This document shows, in pieces, positions 23,955 through 37,321 of a stretch of DNA of 64,000 nucleotides. Below the pieces are notes generated by a model that was given only the letters and a program-made list of their open reading frames with translations, ran no database searches and was not told the DNA's origin. The first letter of the stretch is position 1. Every line of letters begins with the position of its first letter. A program made the position numbers and the translations under genes. The DNA comes from Thamnidium elegans (lineage: Eukaryota; Mucoromycota; Mucoromycetes; Mucorales; Mucoraceae): the NCBI GenBank assembly GCA_025201345.1, contig JAIXMG010000023.1, positions 496,001-560,000 on the forward strand, given 5' to 3'.

Positions 23955-25477
23955 TTTTAATAATCTTTTTCCAAACTTTTCAACTTTTTATCCTAGACTG
24001 TATCACTGTCAATCTTGAACAATTGTTTTTCTTCAAGGTCTGTTTGCCTTATTTTGCCATACTATTAGCACATGTTCTAAAAAAACTTTTATAGAATTTT
24101 ATTTTGCAAGAAGCAGAACTTCTGAAAGGCAGAAGGTTGAGAGGTGAGTCGGATTTCGGTTCACAATTAACTGTTGAAGACTAGAGTTTTTTAAAAGAAG
24201 TATATACCATACTGTCTAAGTCACTTAGGCTGCCAAAAATTAACAATGATTATTTTAAGTAAACCATTGTCATTTCTTTAAAAAAAAAACCAACTTTTTT
24301 ATGTTTGAATTCTTCAAAAGATAAATTGTGATGTTTGACTTTATTTGATAAAAAATAAGCTTTGCTTTTGAAAGAGCTCTGGGTCTATCTACTTCTACAG
24401 AACGAGGCTTTTACTATATTTATAGCTAACATGATTACTAGATTAGTATAACTTCTCATTTCTGCAATAGTGTCACGGTTCGGTTGTCTCCTTAGATATA
24501 ATCGATAGAGGTAAACAGGAATAATACTAACAGCGATTAATATTAATAGACAAGAGGCTAATTTATGCACACACAGATGAATAAACTATACAGGGCAGAA
24601 CAACTAGTGCTAGAACACTATCAATTGAATACAAATAGTTAATCTCAGAGAGACGGGACAGGAATATGTAATATATTTTCAAACAAACACTAGTTTATTG
24701 ATAAAAGATACATTAATAAAATAAAAGAAGACAATATAACTGATGAAGCAAAGAAATAAATATACAAATTAAACTACTGCGGTTAGTTGTTATCGAAAGC
24801 GGCGGTATGGTTAAGTACAATTAGATTACTACGGTTAAGGTATGTTATTGTGTTTTTGACAATTTCAATGAATTCTAATAATCTTTTAATAATTATGTTC
24901 AGTTCATGACAAATAGTTTATGAATCAATGTTTCACTTTTTAATATTTTCTATAGAGTACAATCCATAATATATAACTGTTGATTAAAGCTAATAGTAGG
25001 ATAATCATTTCGCATAAAAGCGCTAGCATTTTGTATCGTAAATTGGGATAATATCTTGTAACAGTCAGCCATATAAGAATGCTTTTCTTTGGACAGATGG
25101 GGCTCAAGAAGGTTTCTATAATTGCTTGTCCATCCGTAGACTCCAAAGTAGCAATCTTAACAATATATTAGCGCAAGACATTATCTGTGATTGCTAGCAC
25201 ATTGGGATGTGTGGGAAAAAGAAAGACAGAGGGCTTATTATAATTTTTTTTTGAAGGTGTTAGTGTACAATATTCAATAAATAACAGTTTTTTTTAGAAA
25301 AAGGATCGTAAATAAATAAATTTATTTCTGGTATTGTGTATGTGTGTACATAAAATGAAACATAGGAAAAAGGAATGTAAATATAAGTGTGTGCGTGTGG
25401 AGGGGTTGGGGTTTGGGTGTACATAAAAAAAAGAGAGTTGAAATGGGGGGTATATATGGTATTGGAATCTATTTTTT
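23955..25477. other. Gene-poor interval with two short membrane-helix-like frames
   Basis: Two minus-strand frames encode hydrophobic stretches: 24385-24570 (LASCLLILIAVSIIPVYLYR) and 24940-25146 (KMLALLCEMIILLLALINSYI). They could be exons or relics of one membrane-protein gene, but I could not join them by splicing. The right end is the 3' flank of the RhoGEF gene, with a GT-rich patch (GTGTGCGTGTGGAGGGGTTG) at about 25389. Confidence 0.35.
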
Positions 25478-28400
25478 TTATGGTCTATTCATGCCTTGAG
25501 ATAAACTTCTTTGATGATATCTACGTGGACTTTCATAGGGTTTGGTATTATTATTAAGAACAAGTCGACGTAATTGTTGCTCTAATTCGCTATAATAAAA
25601 AAGTTAGTATATCAACATACATTTTTTATTCTTCTAAAAAAAAAAAAAAAACTTACGTTGCTCTAAGTTGCCATTGATTTCTTTCTAAAAGTGCAGTTTC
25701 TAGTTTACGCTTCATTTGCATATCAGGGGAAGGATGGGAAGGTCTTTCATCAGGAGAAAGTTGGTATATAGTAGATAGATTCTCTAGTTCTGAATTAAAT
25801 TTCTAAAAGAAACCTTGTCAGTCTACAAAAGTTTTTAACAGAAAAAAAAAAAAAAACTTACATCGCATACGGTGCCTAGTTCTGAAACTGAATCATCCAA
25901 ATCTGCTTTTAATAATTCAATTTCTTCCTCTTTTTTTTGTAATAAAGAGGTCAGCATCAAAACGGTCTTGTTCTTTTCTTCAAGTTCCCTGTACAAGTCA
26001 CTTTTTTCTTCCATAAAGTACATGGGTCTCTTTGTAAACGAGTCAGCAGAAGTAGAGTAGTATTTCATTACGTTTTCACCAGAGTTAGGTGTTGCAATAG
26101 GGATTAATAGATCGGATACGGGACGAGGGGAATCAAACTAAAAAAAGAAAAGAAGATATATATTAGCCAACGAAAATAAGCTAGTTAAACAAAGTTTACC
26201 CTGTCCCTATCCAGAAATAACGAAGACCTTTGACTACCAAGTGTAGAAATGGAACTGTATCGACTATTGACAGTAGAAAACCCACTACCCGGTTCGATCA
26301 TGGCGGGTGTTGGTTCGCGAATACTAAGTGGCGATCTAGACCTATTTGTGTACTCGGGTCTCTGAGGTTCCTCTGATCGTTTTGTAGCAGCTGATTGAAT
26401 TTCATAAGAAGCTGTTCTACTAGGATGAAAACTTGGCTAATAGGAGAATAATTGTTTAACTTACAGCAATTTTTTTTTTCGTTAGCACTTACACTAAAAT
26501 ATCTAGGTTGGTTTATAGATGCATCAGCCGCAAATTTACTAAGCATAGATTGTTGAGGTAATAACACATCAGTAGGATTATTATTCGAAGCCAAAGACTG
26601 CAAAGTTAATCTTGAATCAGCACTTAGCTGTGATTTGATTGAGCTGCCGCTGGACGACGACGTCGAATAATGAATCGAGTTATTCGATGTTTCCAAACCG
26701 AGGATGTATTCGCTATACGTGCTCGTTGTCCGCGGTCGAACTATGCCGGACGGAGTAGGAGAGTTGGGAAGGGGAGGTTGCTGTCGATGCGTATTGTTAT
26801 TGGCAAGGGATGTAAATAATTTAAATGTGGATTTACTCTTTTTACGAATTAAATCTTGTTTTATAGAGAACCGAGATGGTTGAGGTGGCTGATGAACAGG
26901 GCTATTGGACAGTTGACTTGATTGAAGTAAGTCTCGATCACAGAGCAGCACTAAAGGGGGATACTTTAGTATAAATAACAAAATAATCTATTAATAAATA
27001 TTACTTACAGTTTCCAAATAGCTGGTTTTGCGCATTTTGAATATGATAGATATCATTTGCTCGGAAGGTCAATAATGATATTTCTTCGTTGCTTGTATTA
27101 CCTATAGCACATTTGCTACGTATAGCAAACCTAAAAAAAAAAAAGTAAATATCGTGCTATTTAAATTTTTGTTTTATAATAAGGGGGTACCTATAATTAT
27201 CATCCTTTTCATGAGGTACAACAAACCCCACCATATTAGGAGCAATAAAACAATTACTAAGTATAGCCTCTATATTGACAGTGTTTTTTTCAATATAAAA
27301 CAAGGCGATTTCATTCTATGATATATTTAATAATTTTTTTTTTACCCTTTTCTAATAATTTTGTTGTTACCTTATTTGAGACCTTGTGATACCTTGACGT
27401 GGGATAGATATTTGCAAAGAAGTGATGATGGTTCCACTGACAGTAGGAAGATTGAATAAGCTCATCTACATGACAAACATGTGGGTTTCAGTATATATAT
27501 ATATATATTTATATAAAAAACAATGATTTTTTTTTTTACCGCTTGTCTTTAAATTATTCTTTGCTTTTCCAAATTGATGAATAAAATGAGATCTCGTTTT
27601 TTCAACAGTTTGAAAGTATTCACGATTAATGAGATTACCACCATCATTTAAAGCAAATGCGTGTCTTTGTTGGTCGTGCTGAAAATATGCTTCTAACGAT
27701 TTTTGTGTTGTTTGGTCCGTATCGGGAGAAGATAACAGTGGACCCGAATTGTTACACAATAATGTAAATGATGATTTGGAAAAAGACGTGTCTATTTTTA
27801 CACTTTAGTACTATGCATTAAAATTACTTTTGTTTGTTTGCTTTTTTTTTATATGTGTATATAAAATATACACACACACATATATATATACCTGGTCCAT
27901 CGTGAATATTAATATCATTTAAACTTGCCCAGCCAATAAACTTCATTTTTCCAGTCACAGCTTCTTTACGTATACAGAAATCCTTTCTTTCCGAACCTTC
28001 ATACATTCTTTGATCCAGTCCACATAAATCCAATCCGTCTGATTCATACGAAGGTCTCTTTACTACCATGATTTTATCTGAAAACAAAAATAATGTGACA
28101 GGTTGTACAGGTTTCAATGTTTGTGGATCGATCTCTGTAGTATCTAAATAACACAAAAATCTTCTTTGAAAACTAATCAAAGATTCCTAGAAATAACATT
28201 TTAGTAATCTACAACCTCCCCTCTTTTTAGTATACTTACAGGACAATATTGAATTGCTTGTAATAAACGACGAAAAATCTTCATGATTTGTGTATGAATT
28301 TCTTCTGTCATGTTTGCAATTTCCTCCGCTTTTAAAAGTGAACTGTGTAAACCTGGTAAATCCACATGATCATCCGTAGTATGTTTCATCAGTTCCTTAT

Positions 28401-28616
28401 AGTACATGGTATATCTTCCAACGCGTTGACTAGGTAATGCGAGATAATCATAAACAGTTTGATTTCCATTGCCTTGATTGTTAATCACCTTTTCCAAGAA
28501 AGCAAAGTAGGTTGGATTCTTCAATTGTTTTTCATTGATAATTTGTGCGTTATGAACACCTAATAAGAACCGATTATAACAAGTAAAACGACGCATCTAA
28601 ACAATAATAAAATGAG

Positions 28617-28656
<40 letters not shown>

Positions 28657-29464
28657 AAAAGCCCATGGCTATATAATACTTTACATGAGATAAACACAAG
28701 TCACCTAAATTTACACCGCAACTTGCAGGGTTCAAATTATATTGAATCAGATCGTTATAAAAGTCTTCTGTAACTGTAGCCAATTCATCAATATTCATAA
28801 ATATATTAGCACATTCATACTGTCCAATAATAGCACGTTGTCTATCTTTAGACCTTTGTCGAAGCGGCTCAACAATCAACTTCAGGGTTTTTTTTAATTA
28901 ATTTTTTTTTCATTGTGTTGCAAACATAGCAAAAATACTTACGTTAATAAAAGTTTTTAGACTTGACAAGTAATTAGCTTCGGTCATAATAAACTCGTCC
29001 AATAAGTATTGTCGCCTTTCATCATTCTATTTTAAAAAGAAAAATTAGTATTATACTTTTTTTTTAAAAAAAAAAGAAATGTATTCACCTTGACAAATTC
29101 TCTTTTTGGTGAAATAGATGGTGCAGTAGGATGATGTAAAGTAGAAGGCGAAGTAATAAGTTGGTTGAATTGTTGGAATAACTTTGTACTTTTTTCTATT
29201 ATACGCAATACACGATTTTATTAGTTTTCAAAAGGAATTGGAAATATATTATGCGTACCTGAGCTTTGACTTGGTTCGTGAACTAAAATATCATAAAAAT
29301 GACACTACACATAAAAAAAAGAAGTTAATAGGGTGAAATTTACATGTATTTTACGCTTTTACCACTGATTCTGAATTAAAGTTGGACGGTTGTGCGTTAA
29401 AGTCTAATAGCTGTCTACTGTAAATGTAACCAATACTGTCAAGACTTATATCAATTTGTTGCAT
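25478..29464 (-). CDS. Dbl-family RhoGEF (DH-PH) with C-terminal coiled coil
   Basis: Guanine nucleotide exchange factor for Rho-type GTPases, acting in cell polarity and the actin cytoskeleton. Sixteen exons splice in frame to 1002 aa: 29363-29464, 29259-29304, 29089-29195, 28943-29026, 28685-28879, 28240-28596, 27892-28186, 27540-27791, 27371-27465, 27191-27315, 27009-27130, 26493-26950, 26200-26436, 25862-26137, 25657-25802 and 25478-25589. The DH domain, about residues 85-295, starts RRQYLLDEFIMTEANYLSSL and ends in the typical helix LPSQRVGRYTMYYKELMKHT. A split PH domain follows (PVTLFLFSDKIMVVKR, MKFIGWASLNDINIHDGPG, IALFYIEKNT). The C-terminal half is Ser/Pro-rich, then a coiled coil (YRELEEKNKTVLMLTSLLQK). 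One intron holds a (CT)n tract. The exact ortholog is not determined. Confidence 0.93.
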
Positions 29465-31132
29465 AATTATTTCTTTTTCCTTGAAAAAAAATAATAAATA
29501 AGTAATAATAAAAAAAAAAAAAGAAAGAAAAAAAAAAGAAAGAAAATACTGTCGTCTAAAAAAGAAAAAAAAAAAAACCTCGGTTGCCCTTGCCTTCCCC
29601 TTTTTTTGTGCGAGTGTAGTTTTGGCGCTCCGAAAAAAAACAAATCGTCATGACAAAACCTGTTACCATAGTGATACTGGTTGCTATGATACCATTCGTA
29701 TCATTTATAAACCAAATCAGTCACTTTATTAACTGCGGTAAATTCTAGAGGATGCAATAACGGGCGCAGTAAAGGGAGGTACGATCTGATACTATTATGA
29801 ACAAAGAAAACGATTCAAAATACGCAAGTTACACTAAACGTCGGATAGCAGTTTCCTGATCCTCCGAGAAAAAAATTAATATTTTTTTTTTATGGTTCGG
29901 CTTTGCCATCTGTAATAATATACCTTCTTTTATTAATTTTTTTAACAACTAAAATATATATGATAGCATCTTTTATTATCATTATTATTGTTTTGTAGAA
30001 TTATATGTTTTGATTACTTTTTTTTTTTTTTAAAAAAAAAAAAGTAATAACAAAAAGCATCTGTATGTAATGGTAGCACATACACCGACTAGACCCGTTT
30101 AATTATCTTGTGAGGGCCTGTTGTTGTTGTTGTTATTATTATTGTTGTTGTGCAATCGTGTAGCACAATTCAAATACCGATTGACGATAACCCAAGGGGG
30201 TTTTTTTAGCAGTCTTTGTTGTAGACACACAAATGGGGTTTATAGTGTACTTGTTACCTATCGTGTTCAAAGCTAAATAGCTTGTTACTTCCGATCAATT
30301 ATATATACGGTAAAGAAAAAGGAATTGCTAAAGAAAGACCATAAGTGTAATTTATTTAAAAAATCGTCATGAATGTATGTTAAAAATAAAAAGAAATAAA
30401 GTGCCTGTTATTTTGTTTTTTTTTTCGGAATTTTTAACTTTTTACACAGGTACATCAATTTATAAGTAAAAAAAGAAAGATCTTTTATTTTGAAACATAA
30501 TTTTCTTTAACCATTTATTATTACTATTATTATTGGCTTAAAAGTAAGACTACACTTTAAAAAAAGGGGGGGGGGGACGTTGCAAAGGCCGGGTAAGACA
30601 TTGCACTCAACATATACTTAGTAATCAAAGGAGTATACGTAACTTTTATATGTCAGTAGCTAGAACGGCATTAAAGTTTTTTTTTTTTTTTTTAAAGTCC
30701 ACACCCTTCTTAAAAATCATTGCTTTTAATATTTCGATGCAAGATATTTAAGATAGATCAAGAAATTATAACAAACAAAAAATAATACGTGCATATTGTC
30801 TTTTAATAGCTTCAGTACCCTTTCAATATATTTTTTAAAGTGAAGAATAAAACATCCTTTTTGGCTTGCATGAATTCTTTTTATACGCATCTTTTTATGG
30901 AGAAGAATATTGTTACTGCCAATACGTTATTGAATATAGTAATAGAGTCGTTAAAATGTAGCTTGCTATTTACTCTATTTAGAGCTAGGTTACAGGCAAT
31001 CCAAACACGACTAAATTTCAAGCTTTTTTTTTTAGTATGTATAGGCGCACCACAAGTTACACAGCATATTTCTATTTCTTCTCTTTTTCTTTTTCGTTCC
31101 CTTTTTTTTTCTCTCTTGTTTAAATAAAAAAA
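29465..31132. other. Divergent intergenic region between RhoGEF and Atg18
   Basis: No gene seen. Contents: A-rich AAAG tracts at 29505-29577, a T14A12 palindrome (listed), a TTG/TTA trinucleotide tract at 30120-30150, a G10 run at about 30566 and a pyrimidine-rich leader (TTCTCTTTTTCTTTTTCG) ending just before the Atg18 ATG. Confidence 0.5.
30013..30048. repeat. Near-perfect T-run/A-run palindrome
   Basis: ATTAC, then 14 T, 12 A and GTAAT, forming an inverted repeat with arms of about 17 bp and no loop. Similar T-run to A-run junctions without flanking symmetry recur elsewhere in the window. Confidence 0.6.
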
Positions 31133-32418
31133 ATGACGATTGCAGAGCAAGATATCCTACCAGCTGGTGAATTATCAAGCTTTAATTTCAACCAAGACTA
31201 CAGTTGTGTTTCTGTTTCTGATAAAAGCGAATATCGTATCTATAACTGTGATCCATTTGCCAAATGTTATTCTAAATGTAAGTTTATATATTTATATAAA
31301 CGCGTTTATCATTTTTCTAAAATAAAATAAAAAATAACGTGGTTTTAAACTGTAGTGGAAGAAGATATTAGTATTACAGAAATGTTATTCTGTACTTCTT
31401 TGGTTGCTCTTGTAGGAGCCTCACCGAGAAGATTACGAATCAATAACACGAAAAGAGAAACAACTATTTGCGAACTATCGTTTCATACACCCATTTTATC
31501 CGTCAAGATGAACCGTAAGCGACTTATCGTTGTACTGGAGGAACAGATCTTTATTTATGATATTAGCAATATGAAGCTATTACATACGATTGATACCATC
31601 CCCAATCCTTCTGCAATAGTTGCGTTATCTCCATCGAGTGAAAATTGTTATATTGCGTGCCAACCCCTAAGATCGACTGCAGATTACTATGCTCAGAGTT
31701 CACAACAAAGCGTTGGTGATATTGAGATTTATGATGCTAATGCTATGAAGTTGGCCAACATTGTACAAGCTCACAAGTCACCTATTAGCTGTATTTCTAT
31801 GAATGCTGAAGGTACTTTATTAGTTACAGCCAGTGAAAAGGTAAAAATATTTTCTATTTTTTTTTTTTTTTTTTTTTTTTTTAGAGCTAAAATAAGTATA
31901 ACAGGGAACTGTAATTAGAGTATTTGCTATACCTAGTGCAGATAAAGTATATCAGTTTAGAAGGGGTTCTTATCCAGCCAAAATTTATAGCATGTCATTT
32001 AATTTAGTAAGCACATTATTATGTGTTTCTAGTGATACGGAAACAGTTCATATATTTAAATTATCGGATGCAGATATAAGTAATAATGAAAATACGGACA
32101 ATGCTCCTCCATTAAAAAGAAGAAGTTCGTTACAACGAGGAATGAATTTTTTGATACCAGATCGTATATCAGATATATGGGAGTCCAGCCGTCACTTTGC
32201 TTCACTGAAATTACCAAATGCAGGCGTTCGTAGTCTTGTAGCCCTAAGCAGGTGAGATAAAATATGTGTGTGTAAAATTCAGATTATTAATCAATACAAA
32301 ATATAGCACAACACCTCAAGTATTAGTTATAACTTCAGAAGGATACTTTTATCAGTATAACATTGACTTGGAAAATGGAGGTGAATGTGTACTTTTAAAG
32401 CAAAGTAGTTTGTTATAA
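31133..32418 (+). CDS. ATG18: Atg18/WIPI PROPPIN, phosphoinositide-binding autophagy protein
   Basis: Seven-bladed WD40-like beta-propeller that binds PI3P and PI(3,5)P2 on membranes in autophagy and vacuole control. Exons 31133-31277, 31356-31840, 31905-32251 and 32307-32418 join in frame to 362 aa. Blade motifs are clear: [23 protein letters not shown] at the start, [31 protein letters not shown] and [26 protein letters not shown]. The lipid-binding FRRG motif is at residues 228-231 ([20 protein letters not shown]). FRRG, not LRRG, favours Atg18/WIPI1-2 over Hsv2/WIPI3-4. The second intron has an expanded T tract, and its acceptor is the later AG at 31903-31904, which restores EKGTVIRVF. 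It lies 185 bp upstream of MUB1 on the same strand. Confidence 0.95.
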
Positions 32419-32603
32419 TAAAAAAAGTTGCTTTCGCACTCCGTTAAGAGAAGGGGAGGGGGTTCATTGATTATAAGGAGTTTTGAAAAAGAGTGCCGTT
32501 TATTATTAATTTTACTTCTTTTTAACTGGATATAAATCTTTTTTTTTTTTTTTCTTCTTCATTCTCATCTTTTTTTTTAAAAAAAAATAAATCTCTTTTT
32601 ACA

Positions 32604-34124
32604 ATGCGTGAACCCAATTTTAGCTCACCAGCACAAAATAGAGCAGCTGTAGTTATTACGTCTACTTTATATGATCGACGAGCTTTAGATTGTACAGCAA
32701 CTTTACCGTTAGTTAATTCATTAACTCATCTGGCTTATATGACTTCTACTTCACCACGTATTCGTGAAATATTAGCCGCAGATGGAGGATTAGAAAGATT
32801 AGTAAAGATATTAGCAACTTGTCAACATACCGATAAACATTCTCTGTGGAAATGGTCTTTAGCGTTTCAATGTGTAGTTAATGTAGGAGTGCGTGGTACT
32901 GAAAATATTAGGTCTCGTGTAGTTGAAGCAGGTGCAGTTCATGTTGTACTTGCCATTCTCGAGAACTTTATGAACGCACTTGATAAAGCTAAAATTGAAA
33001 AAGACCAAGAAAGAAAAAATACAAATACAACAACGAATACACCCATTATAACCACTAATAATCCAACTGCTTTAACTTTACCAACTATGCCAACAGAATA
33101 TTATGTAAAAGAACAACAGCACATGGACATGAATAATTTTTCTTTGCTTTTTGTTATACCAAAAAGAAGAACCTTCATCAAAAGAACAATAAAGCAAAAG
33201 AACAAACAATATACAGCTTCTTTATCAACTATTCCTCTCTTAAATAATCTATCAACAGATGCAATATTACATCGTGAAGAAGACATTTTATTATCTTTAC
33301 AGCTATTAGCTTATTTATCTAAATACCCTCAAATTCGTGAAGCATTTCATTCAAACCATCGTCATAACGTTTTTTCTGTTGTAGAAAAGTTCACCCATAG
33401 ACTTCACCCTGCTGCTATCATTTATTGGGCTGGCGTAATTATGAGAAACGCTTGTAGAAAAGATGAAGGAAGGGGTGGAGTTAGACAATGTGCAAATATG
33501 CAATGTGGTAAATGGGAACGTTTTCCACGCGAATTTGCTAAATGCCGCCGTTGGTAAGTTTTTATTATTTTTATTTTTAGGAAACTATTAATAACATTTT
33601 TTTTCTCTGTTAGTCGAAAAGCTAAATATTGTTCAAAAGCTTGCCAATCAAAGGCATGGGCAGATGGTCATAGATGGTGGTGTGTAGAGAGACCACATAA
33701 TGCTCATCCACCTAATCCAACTGCAACTTCTTCCACTACAGTTGCTGCTGCTGCTGCAGTTATTGCAGCTGCACCACCACCTCCGCCTCCAACTGAACAA
33801 GTTGTCCACTTGGAAGATAATGGTGTTACTTCTGAAGTCATGGCTATTCCTATTGGTAACGGACAACAAGGGGAAGGTCGCACAGAGAATCAACATAATA
33901 GACGTTCTTCACTTCCTGTACCAACAACAGCAACAACACCTATGACTACAGCAACAACAACAACAACAAACAATCGCCCTGCACGTGATGGTGACATATT
34001 ATTTTATCATCAGCGAAGGAATTCTCGTTCGGTTCGTAGTTTAGCTTCAGGCTCTTCCACTGAAGTTGAAGCAGATACAGATAATTCACATGATCGTCCT
34101 CGAGATTTAATGGATATAGATTAA
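32604..34124 (+). CDS. MUB1: MUB1/SamB-type MYND-finger protein
   Basis: Mub1 works with the E3 Ubr2 in yeast (Rpn4 turnover), and SamB affects hyphal growth in Aspergillus. Exons 32604-33553 and 33614-34124 join in frame to 486 aa. The N-terminal part is helical and armadillo-like (LPLVNSLTHLAYMTSTSPRI, LWKWSLAFQCVVNVGVRG). A zf-MYND domain spans about residues 300-340: the intron splits a zinc-ligand Cys codon between FAKCRR and the exon-2 stretch RKAKYCSKACQSKAWADGH. The C-terminal tail is Ala/Pro/Thr-rich and disordered. The MYND finger is internal, as in MUB1/SamB, and the protein is shorter than yeast Mub1. It is separated from Atg18 by only 185 bp. Confidence 0.9.
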
Positions 34125-34180
34125 ATTATTCTATCTTCATTTTTGCTCATTTTTTTCTTTTTTACCAACCCCCTCCACCC

Positions 34181-34224
34181 CAAACCAAACCCAACCCAAC
34201 CCAACCCAATCCAACCCAACCCAA
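34181..34224. repeat. (CCCAA)n short tandem repeat
   Basis: About seven imperfect CCCAA units lie between the converging MUB1 and amine oxidase genes. It is not TTAGGG-like, so there is no reason to call it telomeric. Confidence 0.7.
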
Positions 34225-34334
34225 ATTTGAAATATATATATATATGCGCTTACTGTAAAAAAAATACAATAAAAAATAAAAAAAAAACCATAAAAAAAAA
34301 ATTAAATAGGGTGTGATTTATTATTATTTTATAC

Positions 34335-35959
34335 TTATTGAAGAGTATCGAGGAAACCACGACGAACGATACTAGCCTTGATATCAGCATTTTTAATTTC
34401 AGGATAATATTCAGAAGAAGGACACTTGTGCTTCATACAACGAGTAATATCAGATGCTGCCTTAGCGCCAGTAAACCAAGCTCCTTGCAAGAAACCATAA
34501 TATTCTTCGGACATTGCTTCACCAGAGAAGAAGACTCTGTTATGTAAACTAGCCTTCATATTAGCATGATGTTCATCTGATTCACCAATAGGCCAGTTGG
34601 AATAACTACCACGGAAAAGGGGGTTGTTATGCCAACGAGGGAACATAATCTCAGTAGGTTCTGGAATATCATTACCGTACATCTTGCGCAATACAGCCAT
34701 TAATTCTGCTTGAACCTCTTCATTTGTTTTAGCTTCCATTTCATAAGACAAATCTTGTGTAACAGTGGCAAAGAAGATGTTGGTGCTGGTGTTCTTGGGC
34801 AAGTAACCAGGTGCATTCAAATTTTGCCATGCGTTCAAGTAACCACGACGATCGGAGTCTGCCCAAACAACAAACTGTGTATCATCCCAGAATTGGTAAG
34901 GGAAATTTAAAAATATTTTGGTGTAGGTAGCCATGTGGAAACCATAGATTCCTTCTAATTTCCAATCAGGGAGTGCAGGGCTCCATTCAACGTCCTTGTG
35001 TTGGAGTACACCCACAGAAAACGTAGAGAGGGCATATTCGGCATAGATTCTATCGCCGTTCTTTGTGTGGACTGTAACTCCCTTGTTGTTATATTCAATC
35101 TTGGTTACAGTGGTACCAAGCAGTAAACGTTTGTCATTCTGTTTGAATACTTTTTTAGATTCTTCAATAAAGATACGAGAGAAACCCCTATAAAACATAT
35201 TCTTAGTTTTTTTTATCAAGTAAAGTAATTATTTCAATAAATATTTACGAACCTGTTGTCAAGAACATAGTTGTTACCATCACTTCCAGGTCCAAAACTA
35301 TTATAAGTCCAATAGTCATTGACTGCTGCAAAGACGGTGGAAGAAGCTTCAGGATCCTCTCCAAACTCCCAGTCCCAAAAGTAGTATTCAGCAGCTTCAT
35401 CTTCAGGGGTTTTAGGGTGCCAGCCAGCAAGATCTAAACTAACTCTACCAGAGACATCAACAAGGTTAGACTTGAGCTTTTCCACTAAAAAAAAAAAATT
35501 AAATTAAATAAATATACTAATAAATAACAAGTAAAAAAAAAAGGGAAACTTACTGCCAATATCCAAGACTTTAGTGAAATCAGCATCCAACTTGTTATAA
35601 GTTGCAGTACCATCGTACTTTCCGCTTTCGTTGTACCAGACAACATCAGCGCTATCACTAAATGTAGTAGACAAGTTGTACTTGAGAGCTAACTGGTTGA
35701 TAGGATTGGTACCTAAACCTTGGACCCAATTACACCCCAGTTCAACATTGATATCAGCAAATGGGGCATTTTGTGCTCTTCCACCCAAGATATCACGCGC
35801 TTCAACCATCATGAAATCAGAGATACCAGATGCTGTCAAATTCAAGGCAGCACTAATACCACTGACACCACCACCTAAAATCACTACCTTTGTGTGATAA
35901 TCTTTTGCTTGTGCAGCTACAAGAAAGCAACTTGCTAATAAGATTGACTTTCTAACCAT
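34335..35959 (-). CDS. Secreted FAD-dependent amine (polyamine) oxidase
   Basis: Flavin amine oxidase that would oxidise polyamines to aldehydes, amine and H2O2. Exons 35554-35959, 35253-35484 and 34335-35187 join in frame to 496 aa, normal for polyamine oxidases. The N-terminus is a signal peptide (MVRKSILLASCFLVAAQAKD), so it is probably secreted or vacuolar. FAD-binding signatures: the Rossmann motif VVILGGGVSGISAALNL, the second-glycine motif ILGGRAQN, and the C-terminal FFSGEAMSEEYYGFLQGAW. ELGCNWVQGLGTNPI is typical of the PAO group. Substrate preference cannot be read from sequence. It converges on MUB1 with 210 bp between stop codons. Confidence 0.92.
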
Positions 35960-37321
35960 CTGTTTTGTAATAAAGTAAAAATAAAAAAAATGATTTTAAA
36001 AAAAGAGAAGAGTTATTTATACTGATTATTAAAGTTACACGATTTTCTCCTTAGTTTCTCCTATCCCTTTTAAAATATGAGTATCCTTTTTTTTTTTTTG
36101 CATAAAAACAAAACGAAGATCACCAATGTACATAAAAGAGACAAGTGAAAAGCGCTTGATTACTCATCTTTGGTTGTACGGATACGGGTTGTGGGTAATA
36201 AATGATAAGAAAATAAGGGTTTGTAGATTGTCAAATTATACCTACTAAAATAAGCCTGGGTAAGATAAATAATTTTCACGCTTAATTGTAGTACAGTTTA
36301 TTTTTTCATTTCTCTCCCACTGTATTTTACTGTATACAATAGACAGTTTGAACTCATCAGATGTGTCACACCATGTATGATTGGGTATTGTTTTTGTTCA
36401 TTCAGATTAAGGGAGCGCCTTACATGGAAAAACAGCATTTTTTTTTTAGGTTACGATACTATTTTAATAGCATTTCCGTGAGCTTCGATTAAAAATTTGT
36501 ACGTATTATTCTGAAACACATATATTCTATAATGTGCATCCGAATTTTCCTTTTTACATGTATGAAGAATGTATTTTTTTTATGTGGAAGAATGAGTAAC
36601 ATTTAAAGTTACTGTTCGATCATAAGTACACAAAGTCTTGGGAAATTTTTTTTTTCTTTTCTTTTTTTCAGTTCCTAATGACGCGATTCTGTCAAACTAC
36701 ATCACATAACTAATACATGTTGCGCGTATATTTTAAAGAGAATTACAAACATTTAAAAAAAGTTACACATGCATGTTATCTTGAAACAACATAAAAAAAA
36801 AGGTACTCATTAGAGCTCCATTGTGTTACAGGTCATGCGTATAAAACTAGTTTGTATTTCCATTATACGCGCGCTTTTTTAATAAGAAAAAACTTGATGG
36901 TCAGCTGTATCTTTTTTTTTTTTTTAAAAAAACAACGATCGGTAAATGTTTTTTTCCCTTAGTGCTTTCCTTTTATGGTTATTGAAATCGACCTTTTATC
37001 CTTTTTTTTAGAGTGTTACTGTTCTAATGACACCGCATATTTTATTAAAAATAGTATGTACTTACGACTAGCTGCGATTTTAGGAGAAACATCAGTATTA
37101 TCATGTAGCCTCGAGAGGTTTTATGTTAGTAGAAAGCCGAGTTTTTTTTTTTGTCTTTTACCGCATATTCTTCATGCATAATAAGTATCGTTAACCTGGG
37201 ACTCTCAATACACAATTTCTAATAGAAATCACTAGTTCTCTTAAAGTCTTTTTATAGTGTTTGGCTAGTCATAATAAAGTGGCTAATATCCTTATTATCC
37301 TTTATAATTGTATGTAATTCT
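35960..37321. other. Gene-free interval upstream of the amine oxidase
   Basis: No supportable gene. AT-rich, with a T13 run near 36088 and a T14A6 junction near 36911. The leftmost few hundred bases are the amine oxidase promoter. Confidence 0.5.

Noticed and set aside
24385..25146. Two minus-strand membrane-like frames as a single gene
   Set aside because: No GT-AG pair joined them in frame with sensible continuity, and the sequence between has no coding look. Left as part of the gene-poor interval.
34181..34224. (CCCAA)n as an interstitial telomere repeat
   Set aside because: The unit is five bases and does not match TTAGGG-type repeats; it lies in a 3' UTR-like gap between convergent genes.
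36975..37181. 68-residue + strand frame as a gene
   Set aside because: It runs through T tracts, lacks motifs and has no visible splice partners.
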